From positions 1-39,948 of the forward strand of contig JAUMTV010000008.1 in the NCBI GenBank assembly GCA_030531025.1: DNA of 39,948 nt, in the 5' to 3' direction. The first letter of the stretch is position 1, and every line of letters starts with the position of its first letter. This document shows, one piece after another, positions 36,043 through 39,948 of the stretch. The DNA comes from Turicibacter sp. GTDB lineage: Bacteria; Bacillota; Bacilli; MOL361; Turicibacteraceae. The notes beneath the pieces are model-generated. The model searched no databases and had not been told where the DNA came from. It saw only the letters and a list, made by a program, of their open reading frames with translations. Both the position numbers and the translations under genes were made by a program.

Positions 36043-36191
36043 ATTTTATTGAAACCTATAGGATAAACATTTAACCGAAATTTTTATTTTCTATATCGTT
36101 GAACAAATCATTTAGAATCAAATTTAAATTAGCTTTCCTTATTTTTATGACCCACATCATTTTTAAGGTTTAGATTTTGGGATATAAATAT

Positions 36192-36239
36192 AAAAAAGCT
36201 ACCCACAATCGCCTGTTAGTGACGGATGGGTAGCTTTTT
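36192..36239 (-). terminator. terminator of the ABC exporter operon
   Basis: Stem AAAAAGCTACCCA / TGGGTAGCTTTTT with a 21-base loop. It lies about 40 bases past the stop of the second ABC gene on the minus strand. Confidence 0.85.
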
Positions 36240-36280
36240 AGTTGATAGGTTAAATTTATTTATTGTTTTTTTATTAAAGA

Positions 36281-38044
36281 TTATTCTTCAGCTTGTTCGA
36301 ATTGGCTGTTGTAAAGTTCAGCGTAGAATCCATTTTTAGCGAGTAGTTCTTCATGGTTTCCGCTTTCTAAGATGTCTCCGTCTTTTAAGACTAAGATGAC
36401 GTCGGCATTTTTAATGGTTGATAAGCGGTGAGCGATGACGAATGATGTTCGTCCTTCCATGAGGCGATCCATCGCTTGTTGAATTAGAAGTTCGGTTCTT
36501 GTGTCAACTGAACTTGTCGCCTCATCTAAAATTAACATTGGCGCATGTTTAAGCATGGCACGTGCAATTGTTAACTGTTGTTTTTGTCCCGCTGATAAAT
36601 TGACTTTATCATTTAAAACGGTATTATATCCATCCTGTAAGGTTTCAATGAAATGATGCAATCCGACCGCTTCGCAAGCTTGCCTAACTTCTTCATCTGA
36701 GATGTGATGTTGATTATAAATTAAATTCTCTTTAATCGTTCCTTCAAATAACCATGTATCTTGTAACACCATACAGAATAAATCATGAATATTTTCACGT
36801 GTTAAGTCATGAATTGGGACATCATCAATTAAAATTTCTCCCCCGTTAATTTCATTAAATCGCATTAATAAATTAACAAGCGTCGTTTTCCCAGCTCCAG
36901 TTGGACCAACAATGGCAACTTTTTGTCCTGGTTTTGCAATCGTTGAGAAGTTTTTAATGACTGGTTTTCCATGTTTTGAATAAGAAAATTGAACATTTTT
37001 AAATTCAACTTTCCCAGTAGCAGTTGTCAGTTTTATTTGTTTATGGCTTTCATCTTCCATCTCTTCTGCTTCTAAAAATTCAAACACACGGTTACTTGCC
37101 GCTGAGGCTGATTGTAAACTTTGAGCAGCTTGCGCCATTTGAGCAAGCGGTTGTGTAAAGTAACGGACATACATAATGAAAGCAACAATAACTCCAAATG
37201 AAATCGTCTCATTCATCGCTAAAATAGCCCCGACAATACAAACAGCGACATAGCCTAAGTTTCCGATAAACGTCATCATCGGCAGCATTAAGCCTGATAA
37301 AAATTGCGCTTTATAGGCACTCTCTCTTAAGTTTTCATTAATCGATTCAAAGGCTTCGCGCATTTGGTTTTCTCCATTATATACTTTAACAATCGAGTGT
37401 CCCGTATAAACTTCTTCGACATGACCATTTAACGCTCCTAAGTATTCTTGTTGGCTCGTGAAATACTTTTGAGATTTTTTCATAATAAACATCATTAACA
37501 CGAACCCAATCACAATCGATAAAATGGCTGTAATGGTCATGATGACATTCGTTTTAAACATCATGATGAGTGATCCTAAAAATAAACAGATGGCAGTCAC
37601 TAACGTTCCAATACTTTGATTTAACGTTTGACCAATGGTATCAATATCATTCGTCACACGTGATAAAATATCACCCGTTGTCGTGTTATTGTAATAAGAC
37701 ATCGGTAACTTGTTAATTTTATCTGAAAGCGATGTTCTTAAGTTTTTTGATACTCGTTGCGTAATATTGGCCATAATTAACCCTTGACCTAATGATAAAA
37801 CAAAACTAATCCCATAAATAATAACAAGGGTCCACCCAATAGAAGCAATCGCGTCTAAATCCATGCTTCCAAATAAACCTTCCGTCATTAAATCTGTCAT
37901 TTCTGATAGTTTATCCGGTCCAAATAACGTGAGAAACGTTCCAATCGCAGCTCCAATTAACGCGACAATAATAAACGGAAGATATCGTCTACAATAATGA
38001 AATAACTTACCTAAACTACCTTTTCTTTCATTTGTTTGACTCAT
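36281..38044 (-). CDS. ABC exporter half-transporter, catalytic-site subunit of a heterodimer
   Basis: A 587-residue half-transporter: six membrane helices in the first 300 residues, then a nucleotide-binding domain with Walker A GPTGAGKTT (380-388), signature LSAGQ (483-487, one change from LSGGQ), Walker B LILDE with catalytic E508, and switch H539 in AHR. It is of the BmrCD/LmrCD/EfrAB multidrug or lipid exporter type. Its ATG shares one base with the stop of the upstream half-transporter (TAATG), so the two are coupled and form a heterodimer. The consensus ATP site uses this protein's Walker motifs with the partner's LSGGQ. Substrate unknown. Confidence 0.93.
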   Translation of the reverse strand: MSQTNERKGSLGKLFHYCRRYLPFIIVALIGAAIGTFLTLFGPDKLSEMTDLMTEGLFGSMDLDAIASIGWTLVIIYGISFVLSLGQGLIMANITQRVSKNLRTSLSDKINKLPMSYYNNTTTGDILSRVTNDIDTIGQTLNQSIGTLVTAICLFLGSLIMMFKTNVIMTITAILSIVIGFVLMMFIMKKSQKYFTSQQEYLGALNGHVEEVYTGHSIVKVYNGENQMREAFESINENLRESAYKAQFLSGLMLPMMTFIGNLGYVAVCIVGAILAMNETISFGVIVAFIMYVRYFTQPLAQMAQAAQSLQSASAASNRVFEFLEAEEMEDESHKQIKLTTATGKVEFKNVQFSYSKHGKPVIKNFSTIAKPGQKVAIVGPTGAGKTTLVNLLMRFNEINGGEILIDDVPIHDLTRENIHDLFCMVLQDTWLFEGTIKENLIYNQHHISDEEVRQACEAVGLHHFIETLQDGYNTVLNDKVNLSAGQKQQLTIARAMLKHAPMLILDEATSSVDTRTELLIQQAMDRLMEGRTSFVIAHRLSTIKNADVILVLKDGDILESGNHEELLAKNGFYAELYNSQFEQAEE

Positions 38045-39801
38045 TACGCTAGTTCCTCCTTTGAAAGCTGAGAGTAAGCAATTTCTTGATAGACGTCACA
38101 CGTTTGCATTAATTGTTCATGTGATCCCATTCCAACAATACGCCCCTCATCTAAAACAATAATTTTATCCGCATCTTTAATCGTTCCAATTCGCTGAGCA
38201 ACAATGAGTAACGTTGTTCCTAACGTTTCTTTTTTAAGAACGCTTCTTAATCGACGATCCGTTTTATAATCAAGAGCTGAGAATGAATCATCAAAAATTA
38301 AAATTTCTGGGCGACGAGCAATGGCACGAGCAATCGATAAACGTTGCTTTTGTCCTCCTGAAAGGTTCGTTCCCCCTTGAGCAATATGCGCCTCATAACT
38401 TCCATCCATTTTTTCAACGAAATCAGTTGCTTGTGCAATATTAACAGCATCCATGACTTGGTGAATATCGGCTGATACTTTTCCATTATCACCAAATGAA
38501 ACATTTGATTGCACCGTTCCACCAAATAGGACGGCTTTTTGCGAAACATATCCGACTTTATTACGTAGTACTTTTTGGTCATACTCTTTGACATTGACCC
38601 CATTAACTAAAATTTCCCCTTCACTCACATCATAGAAACGAGGAACTAAATTAACAAGTGTACTTTTCCCACATCCTGTTGAACCGATAAAGGCAATCGT
38701 TTCTCCTCGGTTCGCTTTAAAACTAATGTTTTCAATCACATAATCATCAGCATCCGCATATTTAAAGCTTACATTTTTAAATTCGATTTCACCTGACACG
38801 CCAGCTGGTGACGCTTCAATTGTTCCATTTTGAATCGTTAACTTCGTATTTAGGACTTCATTAATACGTTTAGCTGATACAGTTGCACGTGGAAGTAACA
38901 TAAAAATCATAATTAACATCATAAATGCCATCACGACTTGTAAAGCATACGATGAGAAGACAATCATATCTGAGAATAAAGTCATTTTAGATGGCAGGTC
39001 CGCTTGATTAATAATAATCGCTCCAACCCAATAAATGGCTAAACTTAATCCACTCATAATTAAACTGATACTTGGCATTAAAAATGCTAAAACTGAGTTT
39101 GTCACTAAGTTCGTACTTGTTAACTCCGTATTGGCATTTTCAAACTTCCCTTCTTGATATCCTTCAGCATTATAAGCACGAACCACACGTAATCCAGTAA
39201 TATTTTCACGAGCAATTCGATTTAAATTATCCGTTAACTTTTGGATACGTTTAAATCTTGGAAGGGCAATTAAAATACAGATTCCAACGATCACCAATAA
39301 AACTAAGACAGCTACTCCTGTTGATAGTGTCCATTGCCAACTTTTATCCATGATTTTCATTAATGCCCATCCAGCAAGAATTGGTGCTTTGATTAGCATT
39401 TGTAATCCCATCACGATAAACATTTGAACTTGATTGACGTCATTTGTCGAACGAGTCACTAAACTTGGAGTTGAAAAGTTATTGATCTCTTCCATCGAAA
39501 ACGATTGAACTTTATCAAATAAGGTTAAGCGTAATCGCGCTGATAGATTAGAGGCAATTTTAGCAGAGATGGCTGCGACAATCATTGAAGTAGCTAAACT
39601 TCCAAACGCACAAAGTAACATCCAACCTCCTGCTACTAAAATCTCATTCATTTCACTTCCAGGTGTTTGAACTAACTGGGTAATTTCACTCATATAATCA
39701 GGTAGCTTTAAATCTAACCAGACTTGAGTAATAATAAAGATTAAGCTTACACCGAATAAAGCCCATTCGATAGCTTTTAATTTCTTAAATAATTGAATCA
39801 T
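38044..39801 (-). CDS. ABC exporter half-transporter, degenerate-site subunit of a heterodimer
   Basis: A 585-residue half-transporter with six membrane helices and a nucleotide-binding domain: Walker A GSTGCGKST (373-381), perfect signature LSGGQ (480-484), Walker B LIFDD where D505 replaces the catalytic Glu, and Q536 in place of the switch His (AQR). These changes, paired with the LSAGQ of the partner, form the degenerate ATP site typical of heterodimeric exporters. It is the first gene of the two-gene operon, with an AGGGAGGAG ribosome binding site. A TATAAT and several repeats upstream suggest a dedicated regulator, perhaps encoded just beyond the window. Confidence 0.93.
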   Translation of the reverse strand: MIQLFKKLKAIEWALFGVSLIFIITQVWLDLKLPDYMSEITQLVQTPGSEMNEILVAGGWMLLCAFGSLATSMIVAAISAKIASNLSARLRLTLFDKVQSFSMEEINNFSTPSLVTRSTNDVNQVQMFIVMGLQMLIKAPILAGWALMKIMDKSWQWTLSTGVAVLVLLVIVGICILIALPRFKRIQKLTDNLNRIARENITGLRVVRAYNAEGYQEGKFENANTELTSTNLVTNSVLAFLMPSISLIMSGLSLAIYWVGAIIINQADLPSKMTLFSDMIVFSSYALQVVMAFMMLIMIFMLLPRATVSAKRINEVLNTKLTIQNGTIEASPAGVSGEIEFKNVSFKYADADDYVIENISFKANRGETIAFIGSTGCGKSTLVNLVPRFYDVSEGEILVNGVNVKEYDQKVLRNKVGYVSQKAVLFGGTVQSNVSFGDNGKVSADIHQVMDAVNIAQATDFVEKMDGSYEAHIAQGGTNLSGGQKQRLSIARAIARRPEILIFDDSFSALDYKTDRRLRSVLKKETLGTTLLIVAQRIGTIKDADKIIVLDEGRIVGMGSHEQLMQTCDVYQEIAYSQLSKEELA

Positions 39802-39859
39802 GATTCGACACTCCTCCCTATGATAGTACTAACATACACAGAAAAGATAAACTAAAAAT

Positions 39860-39945
39860 AAACTTTTAGCGCTATCATTTTAAAAACATCCATTATATAT
39901 ATAAGTAGCGATAAGTTTTTCATAGCGGAAAAACTTTTAGCGCTA
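39860..39945. promoter_or_regulatory. multi-copy operator around the ABC exporter promoter
   Basis: AAACTTTTAGCGCTA occurs twice in the same direction (39860-39874 and 39931-39945), each holding the palindrome TAGCGCTA. A close inverted copy (AAACTTATCGCTA read on the minus strand) lies at about 39905-39917. A TATAAT read on the minus strand (39892-39897) lies between them. This looks like a repressor-controlled promoter with one site downstream of the start and two upstream. Confidence 0.65.
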
Positions 39946-39948
39946 CTA

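Larger units (their letters stand above)
35840..36191. other. leader and gene-free stretch upstream of the helicase operon
   Basis: About 350 AT-rich bases with no gene on either strand; in particular no DUF4338 (DruA-type) frame. It holds a candidate extended -10 promoter for the operon (35922-35930) and an inverted repeat at 35990-36042. A 29-codon frame on the minus strand around 36160-36075 has no ribosome binding site and is not called. Confidence 0.6.

Noticed and set aside
36075..36165. 29-codon open frame on the minus strand
   Set aside because: No ribosome binding site, AT-rich composition and no recognisable protein pattern; chance frame.

Overview
The window is low-GC DNA with AGGAGG-type ribosome binding sites, sigma-A-like promoters, a CcpA-type cre box and PTS genes. 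It is chromosomal DNA of a low-GC Gram-positive bacterium (Bacillota). A Turicibacter- or Erysipelotrichia-like gut Bacillota is my guess, not something the sequence proves. No rRNA, tRNA, CRISPR array or intact mobile element was seen.

Layout. (1) 1-1286: a truncated membrane-anchored protein and a small four-helix membrane protein. (2) 1701-6841: a carbohydrate or sugar-acid locus. A zinc dehydrogenase, a GntP-family permease and a PfkB-type kinase lie on the minus strand, divergent from a ROK-family regulator. The kinase carries an N-terminal HPr-like domain. The operon promoter has a cre box on its -35 and a palindromic candidate operator just after its -10. (3) 6971-8383: three small genes of unknown function, one frameshifted. 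(4) 8495-12672: a sucrose module: sucrose PTS EIIBC, sucrose-6-phosphate hydrolase and a LacI-family repressor, with a 12-bp palindromic operator. (5) 12997-35839: a defence island of about 23 kb. (6) 36192-39948: a heterodimeric ABC exporter with a multi-site operator region upstream.

The island has four blocks. A divergent type II-like pair comes first: a PD-(D/E)XK nuclease and an SPPY beta-class DNA methyltransferase. Next is a complete type I R-M operon, hsdM-hsdS-hsdR. The third block is an unusual set with its own strong promoter and 21-bp direct repeats: a single-TRD half-size HsdS, an HsdM-like protein whose catalytic NPPF is QPPF, an 80-residue unknown protein, and a Z1-type superfamily 2 helicase. 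The fourth is a tightly packed four-gene operon: a CoiA-like zinc-finger protein, a coiled-coil protein with a degenerate P-loop domain, an unknown 352-residue protein, and a 1774-residue DEAH/DUF1998 helicase. Its gene order and sizes recall Druantia B-C-D-E, but no DruA-like gene lies beside it.

The main candidates for undescribed biology are the DruA-less Druantia-like operon, the QPPF/half-S/Z1 cluster, and the HPr-PfkB fusion kinase.
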